From NCBI RefSeq assembly GCF_913773735.1, contig NZ_CAJYEB010000034.1, positions 1 through 64,000 of the forward strand: a DNA stretch of 64,000 nucleotides. The letters run 5' to 3'. The DNA comes from an uncultured Massilia sp. Its GTDB lineage: Bacteria; Pseudomonadota; Gammaproteobacteria; Burkholderiales; Burkholderiaceae_D. Both the position numbers and the translations under genes were made by a program. The notes under the pieces were generated by a model. It saw nothing but the letters and a program-made list of their open reading frames with translations, ran no database searches and had not been told where the DNA came from. Of this stretch, positions 18,696 to 28,162 are shown piece by piece. Position 1 is the stretch's first letter. Each line of letters begins with the position of its first letter.

Positions 18696-19448
18696 TCAGG
18701 GCTGGCCCCCCGCCGCCAGCGCCACGGCGTCGGCGCCGGCCGGGATGCGCATCGGCGCCTGCGGATCGGTGGCGGCGCGCCAGACGGCTTCGGCCACGTC
18801 CTGCCCCTGCGTGATCGGCGTCGTCGTGTCCTGCACGGCGGCCAGCACGCCTTTCGCGTACGCCGCATACGGCTCGGGGAACGCGCTTCCCATGCGCGTG
18901 CGGGCGTTCTCGCCGAAGCGGGTGCCGGGCGCGCGGCCCGGCAGCACCAGGCGCGCCTTGACGCCGAACGGCGCCAGTTCCAGCGCCAGCGATTCCGTGA
19001 AGGCGTTCACGGCCGCCTTGCTGCCCGTGTACACGGACAGCAGCGGCAGCGAGGCCAGCGTCACGGTCGAGGTGACGTTGACGATGGTGCCGGCGCGGCG
19101 CGCGCGGAACTGCGGCAGCACGGCCTGGGTCATGGCGATGGTGCCCAGGGTATTGGTCTCGAAGACCTCGCGCGCGGTGTCCATGGACGTGCCTTCGAGG
19201 GCCGCCAGCACGCCGATGCCGGCATTGTTGACCAGCACGTCGATGGGGCCGGCCGCCTCGATGGCCGCCTGGATGCTGGCGGGATCGACGACGTCGAGCG
19301 CGACGATCTTCAGGCGTTCGGACGCCGGCAGGAGGTCGGTGCGGGGCGTGCGCATGGTGGCGACGACGTTCCAGCCGCGTTCCAGGAACAGTGTCGCGGT
19401 ATCGAGGCCGAAGCCGGACGAGCAGCCGGTGATCAGGACGGTGTGCAT
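18696..19448 (-). CDS. SDR-family NAD(P)-dependent oxidoreductase
   Basis: The 250-residue classical short-chain dehydrogenase has 'LITGCSSGFGLDTA' as cofactor motif (TGxxxGxG, ~6-13), 'DVLVNNAGIG' (NNAG), catalytic Ser in 'NVTSTV', and catalytic Tyr-x-x-x-Lys in 'YTGSKAAV'. It reduces or oxidises an unknown carbonyl/alcohol. It is the first gene of the SDR-AraC-monooxygenase run and is divergent from the second AraC gene over a 100-bp region. Confidence 0.9.
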   Translation of the reverse strand: MHTVLITGCSSGFGLDTATLFLERGWNVVATMRTPRTDLLPASERLKIVALDVVDPASIQAAIEAAGPIDVLVNNAGIGVLAALEGTSMDTAREVFETNTLGTIAMTQAVLPQFRARRAGTIVNVTSTVTLASLPLLSVYTGSKAAVNAFTESLALELAPFGVKARLVLPGRAPGTRFGENARTRMGSAFPEPYAAYAKGVLAAVQDTTTPITQGQDVAEAVWRAATDPQAPMRIPAGADAVALAAGGQP

Positions 19449-19548
19449 GGTGTTTCCTTGTCGTTCGTGTTGAGGAAACCGAACGATAGACTGACAGCAC
19501 CGGACTTGCTACACTGGGAAGTCCGATTTTCTGTCGCCAGCGTCCGCC
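19449..19548. promoter_or_regulatory. Divergent SDR/AraC control region with two inverted repeats
   Basis: The region holds CGGACTT (19501-19507) and AAGTCCG (19519-19525), a perfect 7-bp inverted repeat with an 11-nt spacer. It also holds GTTTCCT (19452-19458) with AGGAAAC (19473-19479), 14 nt apart. Either may be a regulator site, since AraC proteins of this type often control a divergent SDR gene. Binding is inferred. Confidence 0.45.
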
Positions 19549-20511
19549 ATGACCGATCCCCTCGCCGAAGTCGTCTCGCTGCTGCAGCCGCGCGCCTCCT
19601 ACACCAAGCTGGTCGCCTGCACCGCGCCGTGGCTGGTGCGGCGCAGCGAATTCGGCCAGCCCTTCTATGCCGTGGTGCTGGAAGGCGGTTGCCACCTGAC
19701 CGTCGACGGCCAGGACACGATCACGCTGCACGCCGGGGATTTCGTGCTGCTGCCGGCCGCCCAGGGGTTCGCCACGGCCAGCCTGGGGCACCCGCAGGCG
19801 GCCGACCCGGATGCCGCCACGTCGCCGGCGCGGATGATGCCCGGTGGCGTGCGCATCGGCGACCCGGACGGCCCCGTCGATGCGCGCCTGCTGGTCGGCC
19901 ATTGCACCTTCGAATCGCCCGACGCGGCGCTGCTGGTATCCCTGATGCCGCGCTGGCTGCTGGTGCGCGGCGAGCCGCGCCTGGCGACGCTGCTGCAGCT
20001 GGTCAACGACGAGACGCGGGCGGCGCGGCCGGCGCGCGGCGTCGTGCTGGCGCGCCTGCTGGAAGTGGTGCTGATCGAGGCGCTGCGCCTGTCCGCCTGC
20101 CAGGGAGCGTGCCAGGCGGCCTCGCCCGGCGTGGCGCGCGGCCTGGCCGATCCGCGCCTGGCCGCCGCGCTGCGCTGCCTGCACGCCGAACCGGCGCGCG
20201 CCTGGACCGTCGAGCAGCTGGCGCAGGCGGCGGCGATGTCGCGCTCCGCCTTCTTCGAGCGCTTCAGCCAGACGGTCGGGATGGCGCCGATGGCGTACCT
20301 GCTGCTGTGGCGCATGGCCCTGGCCCAGCGCATGCTCCGCGACGAGGGGCTGGCCGTCGCCCGCGTGGCGGAGCGGGTCGGCTACAGCTCGGCCAGCACC
20401 TTCGGCGCCGCCTTCCTGCGCCATGTCGGCATGTCGCCGGCGCTGTATGCGCGCCAGGCGCGCCAGGCCCCGGCCGGCGCGGATGCCCACGCCGAGGCCG
20501 AGGCGGCATGA
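19549..20511 (+). CDS. AraC-family regulator with cupin sensor domain
   Basis: The 320-residue protein has an N-terminal AraC-binding-type cupin (~10-190: 'YAVVLEGGCHLTVDGQDTITLHAGDFVLLP') and a C-terminal AraC DNA-binding domain (~205-305: 'VEQLAQAAAMSRSAFFERFSQTVGMAPMAYLLLWRM', 'AERVGYSSASTFGAAFLRHVGMSPALY'; quoted in parts). This architecture usually activates or represses a divergently placed oxidoreductase gene, which is exactly the context here (SDR at 18696-19448). Confidence 0.92.
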   Translation: MTDPLAEVVSLLQPRASYTKLVACTAPWLVRRSEFGQPFYAVVLEGGCHLTVDGQDTITLHAGDFVLLPAAQGFATASLGHPQAADPDAATSPARMMPGGVRIGDPDGPVDARLLVGHCTFESPDAALLVSLMPRWLLVRGEPRLATLLQLVNDETRAARPARGVVLARLLEVVLIEALRLSACQGACQAASPGVARGLADPRLAAALRCLHAEPARAWTVEQLAQAAAMSRSAFFERFSQTVGMAPMAYLLLWRMALAQRMLRDEGLAVARVAERVGYSSASTFGAAFLRHVGMSPALYARQARQAPAGADAHAEAEAA

Positions 20512-20633
20512 GGCGGCATGACGCGGCTGCCGAAAAAACGTGCAGCGCGGCGTGGCGAAAACCACGGCGCGCGAGCCGGGCAGGCCCGCTCTGGCTTACA
20601 ATAGCGCTTTGCCCGTCAACCGAACACGCCTCC

Positions 20634-21092
20634 ATGTCCGACACCACCACCGTTCCCGTCGTCACCGAATCGGCCTACCTGACCCTGTTCTACCGCCTGG
20701 CCACGCTCGACGGCACCGATATCGTCACCACCTTCGGCAGCACGCCCGCCACGCTGATGCTGGGCCAGGGCCAGCTTGCGCCGTTCCTCGAGGAACGCCT
20801 GCTGGGCATGCCGGAAGGCGCGCACCAGACGTTCGAGCTGAGCGCGCAGGAAGGCTTCGGCGAGCGCAATCCCGAGCTGATCCAGCTGGTGTCCAAGAAA
20901 ACGCTGGACGACAATTCGGTGCCGGACGCGGATTACCAGGTCGGCGACCTGGTCGACTTCACCGCGCCGAGCGGCGGCCGCTTCGCCGGCGTGCTGCTGG
21001 AAGTGCGCGGCGACGACTACCTGTTCGACTTCAACCACCCGCTGGCGGGCAAGGCCCTGAAGTTCGAAGTGCAATTGATTTCGGTACTGTAA
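20634..21092 (+). CDS. fkpB: FKBP-type peptidyl-prolyl isomerase, SlpA-like
   Basis: The 152-residue protein belongs to the SlyD/SlpA FKBP family: an FKBP half (~12-75), an inserted flap (~80-135, '[18 protein letters not shown]' and '[10 protein letters not shown]'), then the return strand '[17 protein letters not shown]'. It catalyses proline isomerisation in the cytoplasm. ispH starts 8 nt after its stop, the same order as in E. coli fkpB-ispH, which supports the assignment. Confidence 0.92.
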   Translation: MSDTTTVPVVTESAYLTLFYRLATLDGTDIVTTFGSTPATLMLGQGQLAPFLEERLLGMPEGAHQTFELSAQEGFGERNPELIQLVSKKTLDDNSVPDADYQVGDLVDFTAPSGGRFAGVLLEVRGDDYLFDFNHPLAGKALKFEVQLISVL

Positions 21093-21100
21093 AAAGCACA

Positions 21101-22045
21101 ATGGAAAACGAGATCCTGTTAGCCCAGCCGCGCGGCTTCTGCGCCGGCGTCGACCGCGCCATCGAGATCGTCGAGCGCGCCCTGCAGCAGTTCGGCGCGC
21201 CGATCTACGTGCGCCACGAGATCGTGCACAACGCCTACGTCGTCAGCGACCTGCGCGAAAAAGGCGCGATCTTCATCGAGGACCTGGACGACGTCCCGGC
21301 CGGCAACACCGTCGTGTTCTCGGCCCACGGCGTGTCGAAGGCAGTGCGCGAGGAAGCCGAGTCGCGCGGCCTGAAGGTGTTCGACGCGACCTGCCCGCTG
21401 GTGACCAAGGTGCACGTCGAAGTCGGCAAGATGCGCAAGCAGGGCGCCGAGATCATCATGATCGGCCATGCCGGCCACCCGGAAGTCGAGGGCACGATGG
21501 GCCAGGCGGAAGAGGGCATGCACCTGGTCGAGACCGTCGAGGACGTGCAGACGCTGCAGGTGGCCAACCCGGGCCTGCTGGCCTACGTGTCGCAGACCAC
21601 GCTGTCGGTCGACGACACCGCCGAGATCATCGCCGCCCTGAAGGCGCGTTTCCCGGCGATCATCGAGCCGAAGAAGGGCGACATCTGCTACGCCACCACC
21701 AACCGCCAGGAAGCCGTGAAGTTCATGGCGCCGCAGGTCGAGGTGGTGATCGTGGTCGGCAGCCCGAACAGCTCGAATTCGAACCGCCTGCGCGAGGTGG
21801 CGGACAAGATGGGCACGCCGGCCTACATGGTCGACAACGCCGCCGCCATCGACCCGGCCTGGATCGCCGGCAAGCGCCGCATCGGCGTCACGGCCGGCGC
21901 CTCGGCGCCGGAAGTGCTGGTGCAGGCCGTGATCGACCGCTTGAAGCAGCTCGGCGCGGCCAGCGTGCGCGCGCTCGAGGGCGTGGAAGAGAACGTCACC
22001 TTCCCGCTGCCGAAGGGATTGGATGGCGGGAAGGCAGCGGCCTGA
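21101..22045 (+). CDS. ispH: 4-hydroxy-3-methylbut-2-enyl diphosphate reductase
   Basis: IspH catalyses the last MEP-pathway step, giving IPP and DMAPP. The 314-residue protein has the three Fe-S ligands in '[12 protein letters not shown]', '[12 protein letters not shown]' and 'GASAPEVL' context, with the third Cys in '[11 protein letters not shown]'. It also has the '[10 protein letters not shown]' and '[14 protein letters not shown]' histidines and the '[14 protein letters not shown]' substrate loop. Length is normal. A palindromic repeat follows 20 nt after the stop. Confidence 0.97.
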   Translation: MENEILLAQPRGFCAGVDRAIEIVERALQQFGAPIYVRHEIVHNAYVVSDLREKGAIFIEDLDDVPAGNTVVFSAHGVSKAVREEAESRGLKVFDATCPLVTKVHVEVGKMRKQGAEIIMIGHAGHPEVEGTMGQAEEGMHLVETVEDVQTLQVANPGLLAYVSQTTLSVDDTAEIIAALKARFPAIIEPKKGDICYATTNRQEAVKFMAPQVEVVIVVGSPNSSNSNRLREVADKMGTPAYMVDNAAAIDPAWIAGKRRIGVTAGASAPEVLVQAVIDRLKQLGAASVRALEGVEENVTFPLPKGLDGGKAAA

Positions 22046-22065
22046 GAAGGCCGCGTCGACCGGTT

Positions 22066-22091
22066 GGTGCGCACGGGGTGCGCACCCTGCG
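22066..22091. repeat. Short palindromic repeat, family R1 copy 1
   Basis: Nine-base arms GGTGCGCAC and GTGCGCACC around a GGG loop, followed by CTGCG. An identical 26-nt copy lies at 35176-35201; both sit within ~20 nt after a stop codon (ispH here, a TSUP transporter there). There is no T-tract. Possible mRNA 3'-end element or REP-like repeat. Confidence 0.8.
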
Positions 22092-22249
22092 ACGGGACAT
22101 GTGCCCATGTTCAGCGATCCCGCTAAACAAGGCAATATTCGGTCCGCCGCCCATTTTCCGATATTCGTTTTTCAAAAACATCGCTATGATGATGGCGCCT
22201 GGAATGATGTTGCTCGCATAACGGGCAGCTCGACCGCCAGTCCCATGAG

Positions 22250-22277
22250 CGGCACTCGCATCCCGGGTGCCGTTTTT
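22250..22277 (+). terminator. Hairpin plus T-tract in the livH leader
   Basis: CGGCAC and GTGCCG flank an 11-nt loop followed by five T residues, ending about 28 nt before the livH start codon. It could end ispH transcription or act as an attenuator ahead of livHMGF. The stem is only 6 bp. Confidence 0.45.
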
Positions 22278-22305
22278 GTTAGAACGAAAGGAATGACACC
22301 AACAC

Positions 22306-23235
22306 ATGGAAACCTTTGTCCAACAGATCCTCAATGGACTGGTGCTGGGCAGCATGTACGCGCTGATCGCGCTCGGGTACACGATGGTGTACGGCGTGCT
22401 GAACCTGATTAATTTCGCCCATGGCGACGTGCTGATGATCGGCGCCATGGCCGGCCTGACGATCCTCAAGCTCCTCGACGCCGCCTTCCCCGGGCTGCCC
22501 GGCGGCGTGCAGCTGGCCATCGCCATCGTCGGCGCGATGCCGGTCGCGATGCTGGTGAACGTGCTGATCGAGCGCGTCGCCTACCGCCGCCTGCGCAATG
22601 CGCCGCGCCTGGCGCCGCTGATCACCGCGATCGGCGTGTCGATCCTGCTGCAGACCTTCGCGATGATGATCTGGGGCCGCAGCCCGCTGCCGTTCCCGCA
22701 GCTGCTGTCGTCCGATCCGGTGATGGTCGGCGGCGCCGTGATCTCGCGCACCCAGGTGCTACTGCTGGTGCTGGCCGCCGTCGCGATGGTCGCGCTGGTG
22801 TTCCTGGTGGAGAAGACGAAGATGGGCCGCGCGATGCGCGCCGTGGCGGAAAACCCGCGCGTGGCCGGCCTGATGGGCGTGGATGCGAACCGCGTGATCG
22901 TCGCCACCTTCGCCATCGGCGCCGCGCTGGCCGCCGTCGCCGGCGTGATGTGGGGCGCCAACTATGCGTCGATCCAGTTCGCGATGGGCACGCTGCCGGG
23001 CATGAAGGCCTTCTGCGCCGCCGTGCTGGGCGGCATCGGCAACATCTATGGCGCCATGATCGGCGGCATCGTGCTCGGCATCATCGAAGCGCTGGGCGCC
23101 GGCTACATCGGCGACCTGACCGGCGGCTTCCTGGGCAGCCACTACCAGGACATCTTCGCCTTCATCGTGCTGATCCTGGTGCTGACGGTGCGTCCGTCCG
23201 GCATCATGGGCGAGCGCGTGGCGGACCGCGCGTAA
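22306..23235 (+). CDS. livH: Branched-chain amino acid ABC transporter permease LivH
   Basis: The 309-residue inner-membrane permease has about eight transmembrane helices and the family motif 'LIALGYTMVYGVLNLINFAHGDVLM' near the N-terminus (quoted in part). The cytoplasmic 'EKTKMGRAMRAVAENPRVAGLMGVD' loop should contact the ATPases. It starts the livHMGF cluster; the substrate-binding protein gene is not in the window. Confidence 0.93.
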   Translation: METFVQQILNGLVLGSMYALIALGYTMVYGVLNLINFAHGDVLMIGAMAGLTILKLLDAAFPGLPGGVQLAIAIVGAMPVAMLVNVLIERVAYRRLRNAPRLAPLITAIGVSILLQTFAMMIWGRSPLPFPQLLSSDPVMVGGAVISRTQVLLLVLAAVAMVALVFLVEKTKMGRAMRAVAENPRVAGLMGVDANRVIVATFAIGAALAAVAGVMWGANYASIQFAMGTLPGMKAFCAAVLGGIGNIYGAMIGGIVLGIIEALGAGYIGDLTGGFLGSHYQDIFAFIVLILVLTVRPSGIMGERVADRA

Positions 23236-23244
23236 GGAGGCACC

Positions 23245-24465
23245 ATGGCACTGCTGACCTTCGACACCGCGCACAAGCCGCGCCAGGCGTACGCCAGCAT
23301 GGGCATCCTGCTGGTACTGATGCTGGCGTTCCCGTTCTTCGCCGCCCAGTTCGGCAATTCCTGGGTGCGCATCCTCGACATCGCGCTGCTGTACATCATG
23401 CTGGCGCTGGGCCTGAACATCGTGGTGGGCTTCGCCGGCCTGCTCGACCTGGGCTACATCGCCTTCTTCGCCGTCGGCGCCTACCTGACCGGCCTGCTGG
23501 CCTCGCCGCAGTTCGCGGCGCTGCTGGAATCGCTGGTCAACTACCACCCCGAACTGCAGGACGCCATCGTCGCCACCTTCGGCGAGAGCGTGCGTACCGA
23601 GGGCATCCACCTGTCGGTGTGGGCGATCGTGCCGCTGGCGGCGCTGATGGCCGCGCTGTTCGGCGCGCTGCTGGGCGCGCCGACGCTGAAGCTGCGCGGC
23701 GACTACCTGGCCATCGTGACGCTGGGCTTCGGCGAGATCATCCGGATCTTCATGAACAACCTGAACGATCCGATCAACTTCACCAACGGCCCGCAGGGCA
23801 TCAACCTGATCGACCCGATCCGCGTGTTCGGCGTGTCGCTGGCCGGCGAGCCGGGCTCGCGCGCAACGGTATTCATCGGCGGCTACGGCATGCCGTCGGT
23901 GAACGCCTACTATTTCCTGTTCCTGCTGCTGTGCATCGTCACCATCTTCATGACGGGCCGCCTGCAGCATTCGCGCCTGGGCCGCGCCTGGGTCGCGATC
24001 CGCGAGGACGAGATCGCGGCCAAGGCCATGGGCATCAATACCCGCAACGTCAAGCTGCTGGCGTTCTCGATGGGCGCCTCGTTCGGCGGCGTGGCCGGCG
24101 CCATGTTCGCCGCCTTCCAGGGCTTCGTGTCGCCGGAATCGTTCTCCTTCATGGAATCGATCTCGGTGCTGGCGATGGTGGTACTGGGCGGCATCGGCCA
24201 CATCCCCGGCGTCGTGCTGGGCGGCGTGCTGCTGGCGGCGCTGCCGGAAGTGCTGCGCCACGTCGTCGAGCCGACCCAGCAGGCGCTGTTCGGCAAGGTC
24301 GTGATCGAGGCCGAGGTGCTGCGCCAGCTGCTGTACGGCCTGGCCATGGTGCTGATCATGCTGTACCGTCCGGCCGGCCTGTGGCCGTCGCCGGTCAAGG
24401 AAGACCGTCCGGTCGCGGCCACCGCCAGGGACGAAGAGGACGAGAACGAGGGCAAGACGGCATGA
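23245..24465 (+). CDS. livM: Branched-chain amino acid ABC transporter permease LivM
   Basis: The 406-residue permease partner of LivH has the motif 'GLNIVVGFAGLLDLGYIAFFAVGAY', an EAA-like loop 'SRLGRAWVAIREDEIAAKAMGIN' and around ten hydrophobic helices. The tail after ~385 is acidic. Starts 9 nt after livH; its TGA overlaps the livG ATG. Confidence 0.93.
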   Translation: MALLTFDTAHKPRQAYASMGILLVLMLAFPFFAAQFGNSWVRILDIALLYIMLALGLNIVVGFAGLLDLGYIAFFAVGAYLTGLLASPQFAALLESLVNYHPELQDAIVATFGESVRTEGIHLSVWAIVPLAALMAALFGALLGAPTLKLRGDYLAIVTLGFGEIIRIFMNNLNDPINFTNGPQGINLIDPIRVFGVSLAGEPGSRATVFIGGYGMPSVNAYYFLFLLLCIVTIFMTGRLQHSRLGRAWVAIREDEIAAKAMGINTRNVKLLAFSMGASFGGVAGAMFAAFQGFVSPESFSFMESISVLAMVVLGGIGHIPGVVLGGVLLAALPEVLRHVVEPTQQALFGKVVIEAEVLRQLLYGLAMVLIMLYRPAGLWPSPVKEDRPVAATARDEEDENEGKTA

Positions 24466-25228
24466 GCGCAGCCATCCTGGAGATTTCCGGCGTCAACAAG
24501 CGCTTCGGCGGCCTGCAGGCGCTGACCGACGTGCGCATCCGCATCGAGAAGGGCCAGATCTACGGCCTGATCGGTCCGAACGGGGCGGGCAAGACCACCT
24601 TCTTCAACGTCGTCACGGGCCTGTACCAGCCCGACACCGGCAGCTTCGCGCTGGACGGCAAGCCGTATTCGCCGTCTGCCCCGCATGCGGTGGCCAAGGC
24701 GGGCATCGCGCGCACCTTCCAGAACATCCGCCTGTTCGGCGAGATGACGGCGCTGGAAAACGTGATGGTCGGCAGGCACGTGCGCACCCGCCAGGGCGTG
24801 TTCGGCGCCATCTTCCGCCACGGCGCCGCCAGGGCCGAGGAAGCGGCGATCCGCGCGCGCGCGCGGGAGTTGCTGGACTTCGTGGGCATCGGCCAGTTTG
24901 CCGGCCGCACCGCGCGCTTCCTGTCCTACGGCGACCAGCGCCGCCTGGAGATCGCCCGCGCGCTGGCCACGGAGCCGAAGCTGCTGGCGCTGGACGAACC
25001 GGCCGCCGGCATGAACGCCACCGAGAAGCTGGCCCTGCGCGCGCTGCTGGTCAAGATCCGCGACGCGGGCATCACGATCCTGCTGATCGAGCACGACGTG
25101 AAACTCATGATGGGCTTGTGCGACCGCATCTCGGTGCTGGAGTACGGCAAGCTGATCGCGGAAGGGCTGCCGGCCGAGATCCAGAAGAACCAGGCCGTCA
25201 TCGACGCCTACCTCGGGGGAGCCCACTG

Positions 25229-25229
<1 letters not shown>
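24462..25229 (+). CDS. livG: Branched-chain amino acid ABC transporter ATPase LivG
   Basis: The 255-residue ABC ATPase has Walker A 'GPNGAGKTT' (~38-46), the LivG-type signature region with 'LSYGDQRRLEIARAL' in place of LSGGQ, Walker B 'LLALDEPAAGMN', and the H-loop 'IEHDVKLMM'. The C-terminal 'GLPAEIQKNQAVIDAYLG' is the family end motif. It overlaps livM by ATGA and livF by one base, so all four genes are translationally coupled. Confidence 0.95.
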
Positions 25230-25951
<722 letters not shown>

Positions 25952-26072
25952 GTTGGCGAACAAGCCGGCAAATTAGCCGGCGAACACGCCGGGCGTGGAC
26001 GAGGCCGCAGCGGCGGTGTGCGTCGTGCGGCAGCCGGTCGCGCGCACGGCGCCCGGGCCGAAGCCGCCGCCG

Positions 26073-26651
26073 TCAACGTGCGGGCAATGGCTCCGCAAGG
26101 TAACGCTGCAACGTGCGGCCGAGGGCGGCTAACAGGGCCGCGCCGTCGAGGCCGGGCGGTTCGAATGCGAGCACATACCGTACCAGGGCAAATCCCAGCA
26201 TCTGCGAGGCGACGAGGGACGCGCGCAGCACGGCCTCTTGCGGCGGGAACCCCAGTGCGCCTATCGCGCCAAGCAACTGCGTATGAAAAATCTGCTGCAT
26301 GCGCGCCTTCGCCGCAGCGTGGGAGGCGGCCGCCCTGAGCAAGGCCACGAGTTCGCGGCCGGAGCGGTCGTCTTCCCACATCGCCAGGAAGTGCGCGACC
26401 AGCAGCTCGCCCAGCCGCTCCCGGTCGAGTTCCTGCAATGGCGGCAGCTGGAGGTCGAAATCGACGGCCGTCGCGAACAGGTCGTCCTTGCTGCCGAAAT
26501 ACCGGATCACCAATGCGACGTTGGTATTGGCCTGCAGTGCGATGTTGCGCAGTGTCGCGCCGTCGTAGCCGTGCGCGGCGAACGTCGTGCGGGCGGCTTC
26601 GAGAATGCGTTCCCGGGTCTGCCGCGAACGCGGGGTGGAAGTGGATGCCAT
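26073..26651 (-). CDS. TetR/AcrR-family transcriptional repressor
   Basis: The 192-residue protein has an N-terminal TetR helix-turn-helix (~12-58: 'RERILEAARTTFAAHGYDGATLRNIA' and 'VALVIRYFGSKDDLF'; quoted in parts) and a helical ligand-binding domain typical of the TetR_C class. It is divergent from a flavin monooxygenase gene; the 84-bp gap holds two similar 18-bp operators, so it very likely represses itself and that gene and responds to the enzyme's substrate. Confidence 0.93.
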   Translation of the reverse strand: MASTSTPRSRQTRERILEAARTTFAAHGYDGATLRNIALQANTNVALVIRYFGSKDDLFATAVDFDLQLPPLQELDRERLGELLVAHFLAMWEDDRSGRELVALLRAAASHAAAKARMQQIFHTQLLGAIGALGFPPQEAVLRASLVASQMLGFALVRYVLAFEPPGLDGAALLAALGRTLQRYLAEPLPAR

Positions 26652-26666
26652 GGTCCTCGATCTGGT

Positions 26667-26684
26667 TGTAAGCGCTTGTTTACA
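26667..26684. promoter_or_regulatory. TetR operator site 1
   Basis: TGTAAGCGCTTGTTTACA, an imperfect 18-bp palindrome of the form TGTAAgcg..TGTTTACA. It begins 16 bp from the tetR start codon and is matched by a second site 40 bp away. Confidence 0.75.
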
Positions 26685-26706
26685 TTTTAGCGCGGATCGA
26701 CAAGAA

Positions 26707-26724
26707 TGTAAGCGTGCGTTTACA
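26707..26724. promoter_or_regulatory. TetR operator site 2
   Basis: TGTAAGCGTGCGTTTACA, an almost perfect 18-bp palindrome. The monooxygenase Shine-Dalgarno AAAGGAGG begins right at its edge, so repressor bound here would block that gene directly. Spacing to site 1 is 40 bp centre to centre, close to four helical turns. Confidence 0.8.
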
Positions 26725-26735
26725 AAGGAGGGCGT

Positions 26736-27926
26736 ATGGCATCATCTGTGGAACCGATGAGGCGGACGGACGTGCTCATCGTCGGAGCCGGTCCAGCCGG
26801 CCTTGCGCTGCGGCTGGCGCTCGAGCGCCTGGGCATCGCTGCCGTCCAGGTCGACAAACATGCCGCCGGATTGAATACGTCGCGTGCGGCCGTGATCCAC
26901 GCGCGCACGCTGGAGGTGCTCGAACCCTGCGGCGTCGTCGCGGCGCTGCTGGCGAAGGGCATCGCGGTGCCCGACTTCCGGGTCCGGGACCGTAACCGGG
27001 TGCTGCTGCACATCGGTTTTGGCGACCTGCCATCGCGCTATCGCTATGCGCTGATGTGCCCGCAAAACGACACCGAAGCCATCCTGCAGGCGCGGCTCGA
27101 CGATCTTGGCGCGCGCATCGAGCGGCCCGCCGAGTTCCTGGGCGCGACCGACGCTCCCGGCGGCATGGTCGCGGAGCTGGCGCTGCCGGGCGAACGCAAG
27201 GAATGGCTGTTCGCACGCTGGATCGTCGGCTGCGACGGCGCGCGCAGCCGGGTCCGGGACCAGGCCGGCATCGCTTTCGTCGGCGACGACTATGCGGAGC
27301 AGTTCGTGCTGGCGGACGTCCACATGGACTGGCCGCTCTCCCGCCGCGAAGTGAGTCTGTTCTTTTCCGAGCGCGGCCTGATGGTCGTGGCGCCGTTGCC
27401 GGAACCGGACGGCGCATCGCGCGACCGTTATCGCATCGTCGCTACCGTGCCGTCGGCACCGGCGGTGCCGGCCATCGGGGACATCGACGCGCTGCTGCGC
27501 GAACGCGGTCCACACGCACCGGGCCTGCACGTCGAGGCGCTCGCCTGGAGTTCGCGCTTCCACCTCCAGCACCGCATCGCCGCGGACGTGTTCAGGCACC
27601 GCACGCTGCTGTGCGGCGACGCGGCGCACGTGCACAGTCCGGCAGGCGGGCAGGGGATGAATACCGGCATCCAGGACGCCGTCGCCCTGGCGCCCCGGCT
27701 GGCGCAGGCCATTCGCTGCGGCGACACGGCGGGACTCGCGGCGTGGGCCGCCCGGCGCCACCGGATCGCCAGCGGCGTGGTGCGCATGACCCATGCGATG
27801 ACGCGGGCGGCGACCCTCACCGCGCCGATGCCGCGCGCGCTGCGCGATGCGGCGATGGGGCTGGTCGGGAACAGCCGCTTCTTGCGGCGCAAGCTCGCGG
27901 TACGGCTCGCGGAGCTCGGGAACTGA
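26736..27926 (+). CDS. FAD-dependent monooxygenase under TetR control
   Basis: The 396-residue flavoprotein has 'LIVGAGPAGLALRLALERLG' at the N-terminus, the DG motif 'VGCDGARSRVRDQAG', and the GD motif 'LCGDAAHVHSPAGGQGMNTGIQD' (quoted in parts). Unlike the 507-residue enzyme at 16273, it lacks a C-terminal thioredoxin-like domain. It is predicted to hydroxylate or epoxidise a small hydrophobic substrate, possibly a xenobiotic or antibiotic given its TetR control. AAAGGAGGG lies 3-4 nt before the ATG, a strong RBS. Confidence 0.88.
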   Translation: MASSVEPMRRTDVLIVGAGPAGLALRLALERLGIAAVQVDKHAAGLNTSRAAVIHARTLEVLEPCGVVAALLAKGIAVPDFRVRDRNRVLLHIGFGDLPSRYRYALMCPQNDTEAILQARLDDLGARIERPAEFLGATDAPGGMVAELALPGERKEWLFARWIVGCDGARSRVRDQAGIAFVGDDYAEQFVLADVHMDWPLSRREVSLFFSERGLMVVAPLPEPDGASRDRYRIVATVPSAPAVPAIGDIDALLRERGPHAPGLHVEALAWSSRFHLQHRIAADVFRHRTLLCGDAAHVHSPAGGQGMNTGIQDAVALAPRLAQAIRCGDTAGLAAWAARRHRIASGVVRMTHAMTRAATLTAPMPRALRDAAMGLVGNSRFLRRKLAVRLAELGN

Positions 27927-28087
27927 TCACCTGGCGGCGCTTGGTGACCATTCGCTGTATCGCCGTTTCGCGTCGCAACGCGCTGCCCTGGTGCTTGCAG
28001 GACAAGCCGCGGGAACATCGCAAGCGCTGCGCGTGTCGTCGTCAGCCCGGTGCCCTTACTATGGTTGAGGAAAAAGCTTTGGGGCAA

Positions 28088-28129
28088 CAAAACAAACGGC
28101 CCGGACCGCTTCAAGCGATCCGGGCCGTT
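28088..28129 (-). terminator. Terminator of the phasin gene
   Basis: AACGGCCCGGAT-type arms (14-15 bp, one mismatch) at 28095-28129 form a strong stem; the minus-strand transcript continues GTTTGTTTTG, a T-rich tract. It lies 33 nt after the phasin stop. Confidence 0.85.
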
Positions 28130-28162
28130 CTCGTTCTTCCTGCCGCCGCAGCGGCAGCGGTA

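Noticed and set aside
22046..22305. Leucine-type peptide attenuator ahead of livHMGF
   Set aside because: A hairpin with T-tract is present but I find no short leader ORF rich in Leu/Ile/Val codons.
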